DNA of 32,819 nt, taken from Streptomyces ficellus. GTDB lineage: Bacteria > Actinomycetota > Actinomycetes > Streptomycetales > Streptomycetaceae. The position numbers were made by a program, and so were the translations under genes. How positions within the stretch are numbered: position 1 is the stretch's first letter; each line of letters begins with the position of its first letter. The stretch is taken from NCBI RefSeq assembly GCF_030406405.1, contig NZ_JAUEPL010000062.1:1-32819 (forward strand), in the 5' to 3' direction. Positions 15,424 to 24,500 of the stretch are shown one piece after another. The notes beneath the pieces were generated by a model. It was not told where the DNA came from and did no database searches. It saw only the letters and a program-made list of their open reading frames with translations.

Positions 15424-16749
15424 ATGAGGACCAGGCCGTTCCCCCTTCTGTCGGCCTTGGTGGGGCTGACGCTGATGCTGCTCCTGGCCCTGGCCCCCAG
15501 CGCGGGGGCCAAGGCCACGGGGCTTGAGGACGCGGCCGAGGCTCTGAAGCAGGGCCCGGTGTACGTCCACCCCGAAGCCGCCGGCCAGCTCCCGAGGGCC
15601 GAGGCCGACGCGCTCGCCGAGAAGATCAAGGACGCCGACAAGCCGGTGTTCGTGGCGGTGCTGCCCGCCACGGAGGAGTTCCCGCAGCAGGGCCTGCTGC
15701 GCGACCTGCGTACGGAGACCGGCATCACCGGCGTGTACGCCGTCCGCCTCGGCGACGGCTTCGCCGCGGGCGCCGACCGTGCCGTGATGTCGAACCGGGC
15801 CGTGCAGAACATCGTGGACGCCGTCCGCCAGCCCGGCGTGGACGCCACGACCGAGCTCAACAACTTCGTCGACCAGGCCCTCGCGCAGGCCCGCGGCTCC
15901 GCACCCAGCACCTGGAGCGGGGTCCCCGGTGAGGGTGCCCCGGTCGCCGGACTGGTCACCCTCGGCGCGGTCGCCGCGGCCGGCGGCGCGGCCGCCCTCA
16001 CGGTCGCGCGCCGCAACCGGCGCCGCAAGGAGCAGCAGGAGCAGGAAGCCCTGGAGAAGCTGCGGGTCGTCGTCGACGAGGACATCACCGCGTACGGCGA
16101 GGAACTGGACCGGCTCGACTTCCACCCCGCCGAGAAGGGCGCCGACGACGCCATGCGCGCCGACTACGAACGCGCCCTGGACTGCTACGACAAGGCCAAG
16201 TCCCTCATGGGCCAGGCCCGGCACCCCCATGACGTACGGGGCGTGACCGAGGCCATCGAGGACGGCCGCTACGCGCTGGCCGTCCTGACCGCCCGCCGTG
16301 AGGGCCGCCCGCTTCCCGAGCGGCGGGCACCGTGCTTCTTCGACCCGCGCCACGGCCCGGCGGCCACCGAGGTCCGGTGGGCCCCGGACGGTGGCGCGGT
16401 GCGCGACGTGCCGGTCTGCGCGGCGGACGCGGCACGGCTCGCGGAGGGCCAGGAGCCGATGACCCGCACGGTCGAGACCGAGTACGGCCGCCGCCCCTAC
16501 TGGGAGGCGGGACCGGCGTACGGCCCATGGGTCGGCGGTTACTTCGGCGGCGGCATCCTGCCCGGCCTGCTCATGGGCACCATGCTGGGCTCGATGCTCT
16601 CCACCCCGGCGTACGCCTCGGAGTACGGCGGCGCCGAGTTCGAAGGCGGCGACTTCTCCGGCGGCGACTTCAGCGCCGGGGACTTCGGCGGGGACTTCGG
16701 CGGCGGCGGTGGCTTCGGCGGCGGCGACTTCGGCGGCGGCGGGTTCTGA
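15424..16749 (+). CDS. Secreted membrane protein with Gly-rich C-terminal tail (TPM/DUF6676-like)
   Basis: A 441-residue protein. Residues 1-29 form a signal peptide (MRTRPFPLLSALVGLTLMLL, cleavage near SAGA-KA). An extracytoplasmic domain of about 140 residues follows, resembling TPM/DUF6676-type domains (YVHPEAAGQLPRAEADALAE, KPVFVAVLPAT, GITGVYAVRLGDGF). One membrane helix lies near residues 175-192 (AGLVTLGAVAAAGGAAALTV), then basic RRNRRRKEQQEQ and a helical, probably cytoplasmic stretch, and a small Cys-containing segment. The last 45 residues are built of Gly-Asp-Phe repeats (GGDFGGDF type), as in TPM proteins that end in Gly-rich low-complexity sequence. ATG 15424 lacks a strong ribosome site. 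The next gene starts 2 nt past the stop. Function unknown; domain naming is tentative. Confidence 0.78.
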   Translation: MRTRPFPLLSALVGLTLMLLLALAPSAGAKATGLEDAAEALKQGPVYVHPEAAGQLPRAEADALAEKIKDADKPVFVAVLPATEEFPQQGLLRDLRTETGITGVYAVRLGDGFAAGADRAVMSNRAVQNIVDAVRQPGVDATTELNNFVDQALAQARGSAPSTWSGVPGEGAPVAGLVTLGAVAAAGGAAALTVARRNRRRKEQQEQEALEKLRVVVDEDITAYGEELDRLDFHPAEKGADDAMRADYERALDCYDKAKSLMGQARHPHDVRGVTEAIEDGRYALAVLTARREGRPLPERRAPCFFDPRHGPAATEVRWAPDGGAVRDVPVCAADAARLAEGQEPMTRTVETEYGRRPYWEAGPAYGPWVGGYFGGGILPGLLMGTMLGSMLSTPAYASEYGGAEFEGGDFSGGDFSAGDFGGDFGGGGGFGGGDFGGGGF

Positions 16750-16751
16750 GC

Positions 16752-17135
16752 ATGCCGGGCGACCCGGAGGAGGAGTTGGCGGACGCCGTCGCGGACTGGG
16801 CGGCGGCGATCGTCGCCAACGACCCGACCCGCATCGCGGCGTACATGGCCGACGACTGGGTCATGGTGTCGCGGTCGGGCGTCTCGACCCGGCAGCACTT
16901 CCTGTCGCTGGTGGAGTCGGGGGAGCTGACCCATTCGGCCATGGAACTGCTCGGCGAGCCGCGCGTCCGCGTCCACGGCGACACGGCGCTGTTCACGGGA
17001 CGGGTCACGAACACCGCGCACTTCCGGGGCAAGCGGTTCGACGCCGACGAGTGGACGACGGATGTGTTCATGAGGCGGGACGGCGGCCGCTGGGTGTGCG
17101 TGCTCACCCACATCACGGCCGCCGCGTTCGATTGA
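16752..17135 (+). CDS. SnoaL/NTF2-like protein (DUF4440 type)
   Basis: A 127-residue protein with the cone-fold NTF2-like pattern: a first helix (LADAVADWAAAIVANDPTRI), then YMADDWVMVSRSGVSTRQHF, alternating strands (VRVHGDTALFTGRVTNTAHF), and a final strand FMRRDGGRWVCVLTHITA. Members are ligand-binding or small hydrolase/isomerase-like cytoplasmic proteins, often SnoaL-like. ATG 16752 starts 2 nt after the preceding stop and has GAGG-poor context, so it is probably translated by coupling with the Gly-rich membrane protein gene. No catalytic residues can be assigned with confidence. Specific function unknown. Confidence 0.8.
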   Translation: MPGDPEEELADAVADWAAAIVANDPTRIAAYMADDWVMVSRSGVSTRQHFLSLVESGELTHSAMELLGEPRVRVHGDTALFTGRVTNTAHFRGKRFDADEWTTDVFMRRDGGRWVCVLTHITAAAFD

Positions 17136-17215
17136 CCACGCGCCTGGTCACGCGGCGGTACAGCGTCCCAGCAGCGCGCCGCCGACGACCCGGGCGGCCG
17201 GGCAAAGATCTCCCC

Positions 17216-17377
17216 GTGCCCCCGGGCACAGGTCTGCCACGTGGTCTCGTCGTCGCCGCGAGCCTCGCCCTCTCGGCGTGCGCCTACCGCTGGGTCGAAC
17301 ACCCGCTGGAGCGGCGGCCGCGGGCGCTGGGGCCGCGACGCGTCGCAGCCGAGCCGATCGCGCCAAGCCCGCGCTAA
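17216..17377 (+). pseudogene. C-terminal fragment of an acyltransferase-3 (OatA/OafA-like) membrane protein
   Basis: The frame ending at TAA 17377 carries a short piece that looks like the last membrane helix and tail of acyltransferase-3 proteins: GLVVAASLALSACAYRWVEH then PLERRP, the well-known W-V-E-x-P-L/F-x-R ending. The other nine or so helices are absent; upstream bases 17136-17215 show no such protein. It is best read as the remnant of a deleted gene. The stretch 17378-17499 behind it shows nothing recognised beyond an imperfect repeat of CTTTCGGTTG. Confidence 0.5.
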
Positions 17378-17508
17378 GCCCTTCGGTTGTCACTCTTTCG
17401 GTTGCTTCCGGCCGGTGACGCGCATCGCGGAGGCCGGCTGGTGCGTCTTGCCGGTAGCGGTTTTCTCTGGGCAGCGGTGCCGCGGCTGCACGTACGGGAG
17501 TGGCGAGT

Positions 17509-18393
17509 GTGAACACCAGGAACATCAACCGCATCGGAGCGGTATACGCAGCCGTCTGCGCCATGTCAGCGGTCGGGGCAAGCCTCGCCCCGGCTCAGGC
17601 GGCTCCGGTGCGGGAACCGTCCATTACGGCCAAGGGGGGCTTCGTGATGGACGCCGGCACGGGGGCCGCTCTGTACAGGAAGGGCGCCGACAGCCGTCTA
17701 CCCACCGGGTCGACGGCCAAGATCATGACGGCTCAGGTCGTCCTCTCGCAGAAGAACCTGGACCTCGATCGGAAGGTCCCCGTCCAGATGGCGTACAGCG
17801 ACTACATCGTGGCCAAGACCGCCTCGTCGGCGAGGCTGATCGTGGGCGACAAAGTGACCGTCCGGCAGCTGCTGTACGGGCTGCTGCTCCCCTCCGGGTG
17901 CGACGCCGCGTACGCCTTGGCCGACACCTACGGCACCGGCTCCACGCGCGCGGCACGGGTCAAGTCGTTCGTCGGCAAGATGAACGCCGCGGCCACCGGC
18001 ATGGGCCTGAAGAACACCCACTTCGACTCCTTCGACGGCATCGGCAACGGCAAGAACTACTCGACACCGCGCGATCTCACCAGGCTCGCGAGCCGGGCGA
18101 TGACGAATCCGACGTTCCGCGCCATCGTGAAGACGAAGTCGACCAAGCAGAGGGTCACCACGAAGAACGGCGGCTACCGCGACATGGCATGGACCAACAC
18201 CAACAAGCTGCTGGGCACGTACCGGGGAGCCGTCGGGGTCAAGACCGGATCGGGCCCGGAGGCCAAGTACTGCCTGGTCTTCGCCGCCACCCGCGGCAGC
18301 AGAACAGTCATCGGCACGGTCCTGATGTCCTCTTCGGAGGCCAACCGCAACGCGGATGCGACCAAGCTCCTGAACCACGGGTTCAAGCGGTAG
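17509..18393 (+). CDS. Secreted serine D-alanyl-D-alanine carboxypeptidase (peptidase S11 family)
   Basis: A 294-residue exported protein that should trim the terminal D-Ala of peptidoglycan stem peptides. Start GTG 17509 lies 8 nt after GGGAG (17496-17500); GTG 17500 overlaps that site. A signal peptide (AVYAAVCAMSAVGASLAPAQ, cut near AQA-AP) is followed by the penicillin-binding fold: PTGSTAKIM with nucleophile Ser68 and Lys71, KTG box at Lys245 (GVKTGSGPEAKY), and in the second motif PSGCDAAYALAD, Ser129-Gly130-Cys131 where classical S11 enzymes have Ser-Gly-Asn. I recall the Cys form in other Streptomyces members, so it may define a subgroup rather than a dead enzyme. There is no membrane anchor at the C-terminus. 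A monocistronic gene, convergent with the DUF397 gene. Confidence 0.87.
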   Translation: MNTRNINRIGAVYAAVCAMSAVGASLAPAQAAPVREPSITAKGGFVMDAGTGAALYRKGADSRLPTGSTAKIMTAQVVLSQKNLDLDRKVPVQMAYSDYIVAKTASSARLIVGDKVTVRQLLYGLLLPSGCDAAYALADTYGTGSTRAARVKSFVGKMNAAATGMGLKNTHFDSFDGIGNGKNYSTPRDLTRLASRAMTNPTFRAIVKTKSTKQRVTTKNGGYRDMAWTNTNKLLGTYRGAVGVKTGSGPEAKYCLVFAATRGSRTVIGTVLMSSSEANRNADATKLLNHGFKR

Positions 18394-18427
18394 GTCACGC
18401 GGACGCGCCTCTTCCTGATCGTCCCGC

Positions 18428-18667
18428 TTACGCTCCTTCGACCACGAAGGCTTCCCAGGCGGCGGGGGAGACGGTGAGGACGGGGCCGGCGGGGTTCTTG
18501 GAGTCCCGGATGTGCACGGCGCGGGGGTGCGCGGCGACCTCGACGCAGTTGCCGCCTTCGTCGCTGCTGTAGCTGGACTTGCGCCAGTCGTAGGCGACTT
18601 CGACGCAGTTGCCGCCCTCGCTGCCGCTGTAGCTGGACTTGAACCACGTAAGCGCTGCGGGTGTCAT
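18428..18667 (-). CDS. DUF397 protein with internally duplicated motif
   Basis: A 79-residue protein holding two copies of the DUF397 core: WFKSSYSGSEGGNCVEVA at residues 8-25 and WRKSSYSSDEGGNCVEVA at 28-45, then the family tail (VHIRDSKNPAGPVLTVSPAAWEAFV). Most family members have one copy. DUF397 proteins in Streptomyces accompany XRE regulators and are thought to act as small partners in development or antibiotic control (as with the BldB/WhiJ-type families). Its ATG overlaps the stop of the upstream XRE gene (ATGA), so the pair is translationally coupled. Confidence 0.9.
   Translation of the reverse strand: MTPAALTWFKSSYSGSEGGNCVEVAYDWRKSSYSSDEGGNCVEVAAHPRAVHIRDSKNPAGPVLTVSPAAWEAFVVEGA
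18537..18646. repeat. 60-bp-period direct duplication inside the DUF397 gene
   Basis: Two approximately 50-bp blocks starting near 18537 and 18597 share most bases, including CGACGCAGTTGCCGCC and CTGTAGCTGGACTTG. They encode the two KSSYS...GGNCVEVA motifs. High DNA identity points to a fairly recent in-frame duplication. Confidence 0.85.
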
Positions 18668-19488
18668 GCCTCTCCTGCCAGATCGTCCAGCAGGCCCATG
18701 CTCTCCTCGGGGGTGAGGGCCTGTGACCTGAGCATCCCATATTTCTGCTGGAGGACACTGACCTCGTCGGGGTCATCAATGAGGAAGCTGACGCGCTGAG
18801 CCTCGATGTAGGCCAGGTGCTCGTGGTCCGGCGTCTCCAGGAGCACCATCGGCCCGGCGAGCCCCGCGTGCTTCTCCCGCTTGGTCGGCATGATCTGGAG
18901 GCCCATGTAAGGAAGTTCCGCGCAGCGGCGCAGATGGCGGAGCTGGTCGCGGAGGACGGCGGGGCCGCCGATCGGCCGGCTCAGGACGGACTCCTCGATC
19001 AGGAAGCTCATCACCGGCGGCCAGGGCTTCCGATCGAAGATCTTCTGTCGGTCGAGGCGGGCGGAGAGCCGTTCCTCAGCGTCGTCCGGGCTGATCGGTG
19101 GGATCAGGCAGGAGAAGACGGCGGCCGCGTACTCCTCGATCTGGAGCAGCCCGGGCACGACCTGGTTCTCGTACGAGAGCAGCGTTACCGCTTCCTGCTC
19201 GTGCTCGATGAAGTCCCGCGCAAACGCCGGGTATCGCTCCCTCTCCGGCACCCGCGCCACCCCTGCTGCCAGTACGCCTCGCGCGTCCAGCACCTGGTCC
19301 ATTTGGAGCGCCAGGTCGTACTTGAGCGGTCTGCGGCCCTGTTCGATGGAGGCGATGGTCTCCTGGTGGATGCAGAGCTGCTCGGCGAGTGCGGGCTGCG
19401 TGAGCCCTGCCGCCCGGCGCAGTTGGGCGACTTGGGCACCGATGAGGTGCCACGAGGTGTTCTTGTGGGGCTTGCTCGATGGGTGCAT
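18664..19488 (-). CDS. XRE-family HTH regulator with DUF5753 sensor domain
   Basis: A 274-residue protein typical of Streptomyces. The Cro/C1 helix-turn-helix spans residues about 16-60 (QVAQLRRAAGLTQPALAEQL, then IHQETIASIEQGRRPLKYDL). The C-terminal about 190 residues form the DUF5753 region (FIEHEQEAVTLLSYENQVVP, GLLQIEEYAAAVF, RQKIFDRKPWPPVMSFLIEE, LQIMPTKREKHAGL, VSFLIDDPDEV). Such proteins pair with DUF397 proteins and with a divergently encoded ATPase of the anti-sigma-factor type, as here, forming a WhiJ-like regulatory trio. It probably binds the 110-bp divergent region before the ATPase gene. No unusual residues noted. Confidence 0.93.
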   Translation of the reverse strand: MHPSSKPHKNTSWHLIGAQVAQLRRAAGLTQPALAEQLCIHQETIASIEQGRRPLKYDLALQMDQVLDARGVLAAGVARVPERERYPAFARDFIEHEQEAVTLLSYENQVVPGLLQIEEYAAAVFSCLIPPISPDDAEERLSARLDRQKIFDRKPWPPVMSFLIEESVLSRPIGGPAVLRDQLRHLRRCAELPYMGLQIMPTKREKHAGLAGPMVLLETPDHEHLAYIEAQRVSFLIDDPDEVSVLQQKYGMLRSQALTPEESMGLLDDLAGEA

Positions 19489-19599
19489 GGTCGCCCTCTT
19501 CCCACCCGGCGGAGTACCTGATCCGAACCAAGCCGTACAAAGCGTTTGTACGGCCTGACGTGCTGTCCCACTCTAGTGACGCACGGTGACATGAGGTGC

Positions 19600-20007
19600 A
19601 TGAATGGCGAACTGCAAGTCCCTTACCTCTACGAGGCGTTCTACCGGCGCGAGCGCCGGTCCGTCCCGGCGGCCCGGCACTTCGCGGCGGCGGCGCTCGG
19701 GGAGTGGGGCATGGGCGACCGCGCCGACGACGTACTGCTGTGCGTGAGCGAGCTGGCGACGAACGCGCTCCTGCACGGTGTCCCGCCGGGGCGGGGCTTC
19801 CGGCTGCACCTCTTCCGCGAACCGGGCGGCGGGCTGCTGCGCGTGGAGCTGCACGACAGCGGCGACGGTGAGGTACGGGCGGGGCGGCCCGACGAGCGGT
19901 CGGAGTCGGGGCGCGGGCTGTTGCTGGTCGCTGCGCTGGCGGACGCGTGGGGGGTAGGGGAGCGCGACCCGGGCAAGGTGGTGTGGTGCGAGTTCGTACT
20001 GCGGTGA
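19600..20007 (+). CDS. Histidine-kinase-like ATP-binding protein (anti-sigma factor type)
   Basis: A 135-residue single GHKL ATPase domain of the RsbW/SpoIIAB-like class abundant in Streptomyces. Landmarks: the N box LCVSELATNALLHG with the Mg-binding Asn, ELHDSGDGEV (G1-like), and SGRGLLLVAALADAWGV (G2). These proteins can bind sigma factors or phosphorylate anti-sigma antagonists, but partners are unknown. The start is uncertain: ATG 19600 has GAGG very close upstream, and ATG 19591 is also in frame. It diverges from the XRE-DUF397 pair, a standard arrangement. Immediately downstream (from 20021) begins insertion-sequence debris, so this gene marks the left edge of the variable island. Confidence 0.85.
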   Translation: MNGELQVPYLYEAFYRRERRSVPAARHFAAAALGEWGMGDRADDVLLCVSELATNALLHGVPPGRGFRLHLFREPGGGLLRVELHDSGDGEVRAGRPDERSESGRGLLLVAALADAWGVGERDPGKVVWCEFVLR

Positions 20008-20020
20008 TCCGAACGACTAA

Positions 20021-20850
20021 GACCGTGTCCTATGTAGTGAGGCGGAGGAGCCGTTTGTGCAGCAGAGGGCTGCGGCGCGGCGGAGGAAGGCCACGTAGTT
20101 GCGGGGTTTGCGTTCGTAGCGGTGGTTGAGTGGGCGGTAGCCGGTCGGACAGGACATGGTGCGTTGGGTAGCGACGGTTCCGGCGGGAACTGTATGCCTT
20201 GTCGCCGCCCAAGTGGTCGGGACGGGTGCGAGGGCGTCCGCCGCTCAGCCGCGGAACGCGGACGCGTTCTAGGACTGGGATGAGCTGTGGGGAATCGTCC
20301 CACTGGCCCGGCGTAATGAGGAACGCGAGGGGGCGGAGTCTTCCTTCACTGACCAGATGCATCTTGCAGGTTAGTCCGCCTCGGGAACGTCCCAGCGCCT
20401 CGTCGGGGCGGTGCTGAGCGGGCCGACCATGCCGGCCAGGAACGCGGGGTGCGGTCCTACGGGCGCCGGAGGCGTGCTGGTGGGCTCTGCACGAGGTCGA
20501 GTCCACACTGACCATGCTCCAGTCGATCCGGCCCTCCGCGTCGGCATCGGCCTGGAGAGCCTGCAGAATCCGTTCCCATGGGCCGTCCGCCGACCAGCGG
20601 CGATGCCGGTCATACACCGTTTTCCACTTTCCGAACCGCGGCGGCAGGTCTCGCTTGGGGATACCGGTCCGCTGACGGAAGAGAATGCCGTTGAGCACCC
20701 TGCGGTGACTCTTCCAACGCCCGCCCCGCCCCACGTTCTTCGGCAGGTGTGGTTCCAACCGAGTCCCTCCGTATCCGACAGATCGCCCCGCCTCGCGCAG
20801 GCCAGAACGACATGATCACTGCCCAGTCACACGAGCCATCGGGCACTGCC
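20021..20850 (-). mobile_element. Decayed IS5-family insertion sequence
   Basis: An approximately 830-bp element carrying a broken IS5-type transposase gene. Candidate imperfect ends are 20021-20034 and the complement of 20837-20850 (10 of 14 bases agree); the flanks read TAA and TAG, so a short target duplication is not clear. The ends are approximate. It lies against a second, older remnant on its right. Confidence 0.7.
20030..20784 (-). pseudogene. Frameshifted, internally deleted IS5-family transposase
   Basis: The minus strand encodes a long intact central block of an IS5-type transposase: VGRGGRWKSHRRVLNGILFR, TGIPKRDLPPRFGKWKTVYD, RHRRWSADGPWERILQALQ, IDWSMVSVDSTSCRAHQH with the first catalytic Asp, GRSRGGLTCKMHLV, LITPGQWDDSPQ and GGDKAYSSRRNRR. 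Damage is visible at both ends. At the N-terminus DLSDTE (20784-20767) is out of frame with LEPHLPKNVG. After RNRRY the expected middle of the catalytic domain, including the last acidic residue, is missing; instead a shifted frame reads GYRPLNHRYERKPRNYVAFL, and a further shift is needed to reach the terminal KRLLRLTT. At least three lesions make it inactive. Confidence 0.85.
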
Positions 20851-21190
20851 TAGCCGCTGGCTGGCTCCATGCCTTTGCGGGCGGTGCGGACGCCGATGCG
20901 CTTGCCGCCCAACCATCTGCGCAGGTGGGGCCGGTAGTGGCCTTGTTCGTGCAGAAGCTGAGGCTTGACGTGGTGGCCACGATGGGGGCCGTGTCTTGTC
21001 TGGCGGCCGTCCACCATCGGCTTCAAGCACTCTAGTTCTGGACGTTGGCAGCTGAGACGCCGACGGCCAGGGGCCGGAGTAGTTCATGTCCGACAGGACG
21101 TGCATCTTGGAACCCCGGCTTTGCTTCGATCCGCAGGGCTCGCGCCTATGTCTCCGCTCGCTTTTCGCCCTCTAGACGATAGCCGCGGAC
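20826..21190 (-). mobile_element. Fragment of a second IS5-family transposase gene
   Basis: Minus-strand pieces in shifting frames resemble the C-terminal half of another IS5-type transposase: GSKMHVLSDMNYSG near 21115-21075, a degraded LKPMVDGRQTRHGPHRGHH-like stretch near 21020-20970, WLGGKRIGVRTARKGMEP near 20910-20870, and RLGSARW near 20850-20828, each in a different frame or interrupted by stops. No intact frame remains. The pattern resembles the family whose N-terminus (MTDLVERLVPDELWVLFRRV) appears intact at the right edge of the window. Boundaries are approximate. Confidence 0.6.
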
Positions 21191-21477
21191 ACTCTCCCAT
21201 CGGGCGTGTCCCGGGTACCGCCGCTCTGTGGCCGCACTTTCGATGGTGGGGTCAACGGTTTCGCGATCCCTCACAGCCCGTTCGGAACGATCCAACTCCA
21301 GGTGCCCGTCACCATGGAGACCTTAACGACCGCTTCACCACATGGAACACGGTCCAAATTATGGCCGTCGACCTACCTCCCGCTCATGGCGCCGCGGAGC
21401 ACGAATCCATTGCTGGGGACATATCCGGCAAAATGATTAAATATCTTCACTCAATGTGGCCGCTGCATCGAAACTTC
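21191..21477. other. Gene-free stretch upstream of the LamG gene
   Basis: No convincing gene was found. Base composition drops from GC-rich at the left to AT-richer at 21400-21470 (for example AAAATGATTAAATATCTTC), suiting a promoter region of acquired DNA. Weak plus-strand reading frames here lack codon bias. Confidence 0.5.
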
Positions 21478-21506
21478 TTGACGCGTACACACTTAGATCA
21501 CAGGAT
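21478..21506 (+). promoter_or_regulatory. Strong candidate promoter for the LamG-RHS operon
   Basis: TTGACG (21478-21483), a 17-bp spacer, then CAGGAT (21501-21506) match the vegetative Streptomyces consensus (TTGACR, TAGRRT) at nearly all positions. The predicted start point is near 21513, about 35 nt before the TTG start, with GAGGTG (21537-21542) as ribosome site. Confidence 0.6.
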
Positions 21507-21547
21507 GAGGCGTTTCTATGTTCGACGCGTGAAGATGAGGTGGGGTT

Positions 21548-24500
21548 TTGAGGAGTGCAGTGTGGCGTCGCGTGCGCCACAGATCGATGGCGCTGATTGC
21601 TGCCACAGTGGTGGCATCGGCGCTGCCGACCATGGCGGACGATGCTGTAGCCCAGGCGCCGACGTCGGCGCCTACTGCCGCCTTGGCGTCGGCACTGGCC
21701 GCGCAATCGGGTGAGCCGGTGGAAGTGGTTTCTGAGCGCTCCGAATACACCAGCACCGATGCCAATCCCGATGGCACATTTACGCTGACACAGTCGACGA
21801 CGCCTCAGCGAGTCAAGGCAGAGGACGGCTCCTGGCGGGACGTGGACGTGGCGCTAGTCCGCCGGTCAGATGGGTCGATCGGGCCGAAGGCCGCTGTTGT
21901 GGATCTGTCCTTCTCGGGGGGCGGCAGCGGTGGAGACCTGATCCATCTGGCCGTGCCTAAAGGCTCGGTGACCCTGGGGTGGCCAGGCACTCTGCCAGAA
22001 CCGGTACTTAACGGGGCAACGGCCACCTACCCTGAGGTCCTCAAGGGTGTTGACCTGCAGTTGACAGCGACCGCTGAGGGCTATCGAGAGGTTCTCATCG
22101 TCAAGTCCGCTGAGGCGGCAGCGAGTCCGCTGCTGAATGAGGTGAAGCTCACCACGACCAGCCACCGATTGCGGATCGCTCCAGGCAGCGGTGGTGGACT
22201 GCGCGCGTTCGACGAGGACGGCAATACCATCTTCGCGGGTCCAGCCGGCTTGATGTGGGACTCCGCGGCTGATGCCGGAGCCCAGCCCCAGCTGATGCGC
22301 GCCTCCGCCGACGCGGAGCAGCCAGGGCCGACCGCCGAGACGGAGGTGCCAGAGGCTGTGGCCCCGGATAAGGGGGACGCCAGCGCGGAGCTGCCGGTGC
22401 AGGTGGTCGACGGCACGGTCGCAGTGAAGCCGGATCTGCAGCTGCTGCGCGGAGACGACACGGTGTACCCGGTATACATCGACCCGTCACTGGGCCTTGG
22501 TGTGTCGGAGCGGACAGTGCTGTCTTCGGACGGGGACCGATTCTGGAACTTCGACGGCGATTACGGTGTGGGCCGCTGTTACCGCGTCGGCCCGTACTAC
22601 TGCGACGCCGACCACACCAATCGTATGTACTTTGAGTTTGCGCCGACCCGGTTGTCGGGGAAGTACGTCATCGACGCGACCTTCCGCGCCTACGAAACCT
22701 GGTCGTTCTCGTGCTCTCCGCACTGGGTGGATCTCTGGCGCACCGGTAACGTCTCCGAGGCTACCCGCTGGCCCGGGCCCACACAGCTGGACCTCATGGG
22801 CGACCGGCAAGTCTCGGCCGGGCGCGGGGATAACTGTTCTCCTGAACAGCCTGACTCCTGGATCGAGTTCAACGACGCAGCCAGTGAGACGGACGAGAAC
22901 CTCACGAAGACGGTCCGCTCTTTCGCGGACGGCAACTTCTCACGACTCACGTTGATGCTGCGAGCCAAGGACGAGAGCAACGCTGACGCCTGGAAGCGGT
23001 TCGACGACAACGCCGAGCTGAAGGTCGTCTACGTTCTCAAGCCAGGCGCACCCACTGAAACCGGTGTCATTCCTGGGAATGGCACCGTCCCAGGCTGCTC
23101 CCAGCTGGTGACAAACCCCGTCGTGGCTACGCGGCCTGACCCGATGATCCAGGGCAGACTGCAGACCCAGGTGGCGCCGGCATCCCATGAGGAACGCGGC
23201 TCTCTGCGGGCTTACTTCCATGCCGAGAAGAAGCAGAATGATGGCTCATGGGCCACTGCGTGGACTGCGGCAGACCCTACGACGGGTTACCAGGTCGACA
23301 ACTACCTCGCCAAGCGGCGTATGAACCCGGGAGCAGATGGCTCGCTGTACCGGGTGAAGTCGCTGACGCAGTCGTTCTGGACCTACGAGGGCAGGACGAC
23401 TGCGATCAGCTCCGGCTATTCACCCTGGTGCTACTTCAAGATTGACTCGACCGCGCCCAAGGAACCGCAGATCCTCACGAACGGTCCGTACACGGAGTGC
23501 ACGGCAAACCTGTGCGACGCAAAGGGCGGGCCGAGCGTTGCAGGGTCATTCACCATCAAGCCGAACACTGCAGACACCGACATCAAAAGCTACCGCTGGC
23601 GTCTGCTGACCGAGCCTGCGGACAAGACGCATCGCGAGGACGAGCTGGAAGCCGGAGCCACGAAAACCATCCATCCAGTGCCCACCACCGCCGGCACACA
23701 AGTGCTGATCGTGGAATCTATAGATGTCCGTGATAGAACCGGTGCACCGGCGGAGTTCCATTTCAAGGTTCTACCGGGCCAGGGAGCCACAGGCCGGTGG
23801 CACTTCGCTGAAGCGAGTGGCACGAACGCCGCCGACAGTGCTACGGCAGGAGCCACCCGGCACGACATCACTCTGCACCCTCAGGCCGGTACGGCAGCAA
23901 CGTGGGATCTTCGAGGACGCCGAGGCACGGCGGACTACTCGCTGCGTCTGAACGAGGATGTCACTGATCCAGCCAAGCAGATCGGCTATGCCTCCACCAG
24001 TACGGCGCCCATAAACACGCAGGACTCTTTCACCGTCTCCGCATGGGTTCGGCTTGCGGATGGGGCTAAAACCCGGGTGGTCGCATCCGCGCCTGGAGCC
24101 CACACGTCAGCCGCGTTCAACCTCTTCTATTCCGGCAGTGCTAAGAAATGGGTGTTCAGTCGAGCCGTCGCCGATTCGGCAACGCCGACCTATGTCAGCT
24201 CGCTGGCCGACACGGCAAATCCCGCGCTGCACGTGTGGACGCATCTGACAGGTGTTTTCGACGCCAAGAATGACACGGACAAGGCCAACGATACTATCCA
24301 GCTATTCGTCAACGGCCGCCCGCAAGGCGCACCGGTCAAACTGGCGGCTGTAAACTCGACCTATACACCATGGACTTCATCTGTCGGCATGACGGTGGGA
24401 GGTTCCAAAGTCGGAGAGTTCTTCATGGGCAATATCGACGAGCTCGCTGTATGGCAGCGGGAGCTGAGCGCCGACGAGGTGCGGCTGGAAAGCGGGCTTA

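Noticed and set aside
16640..16749. GGC-rich periodic tract that could be taken for a DNA repeat array
   Set aside because: It is the coding sequence of the Gly-Asp-Phe tail; spacing follows codons, not a CRISPR or intergenic array.
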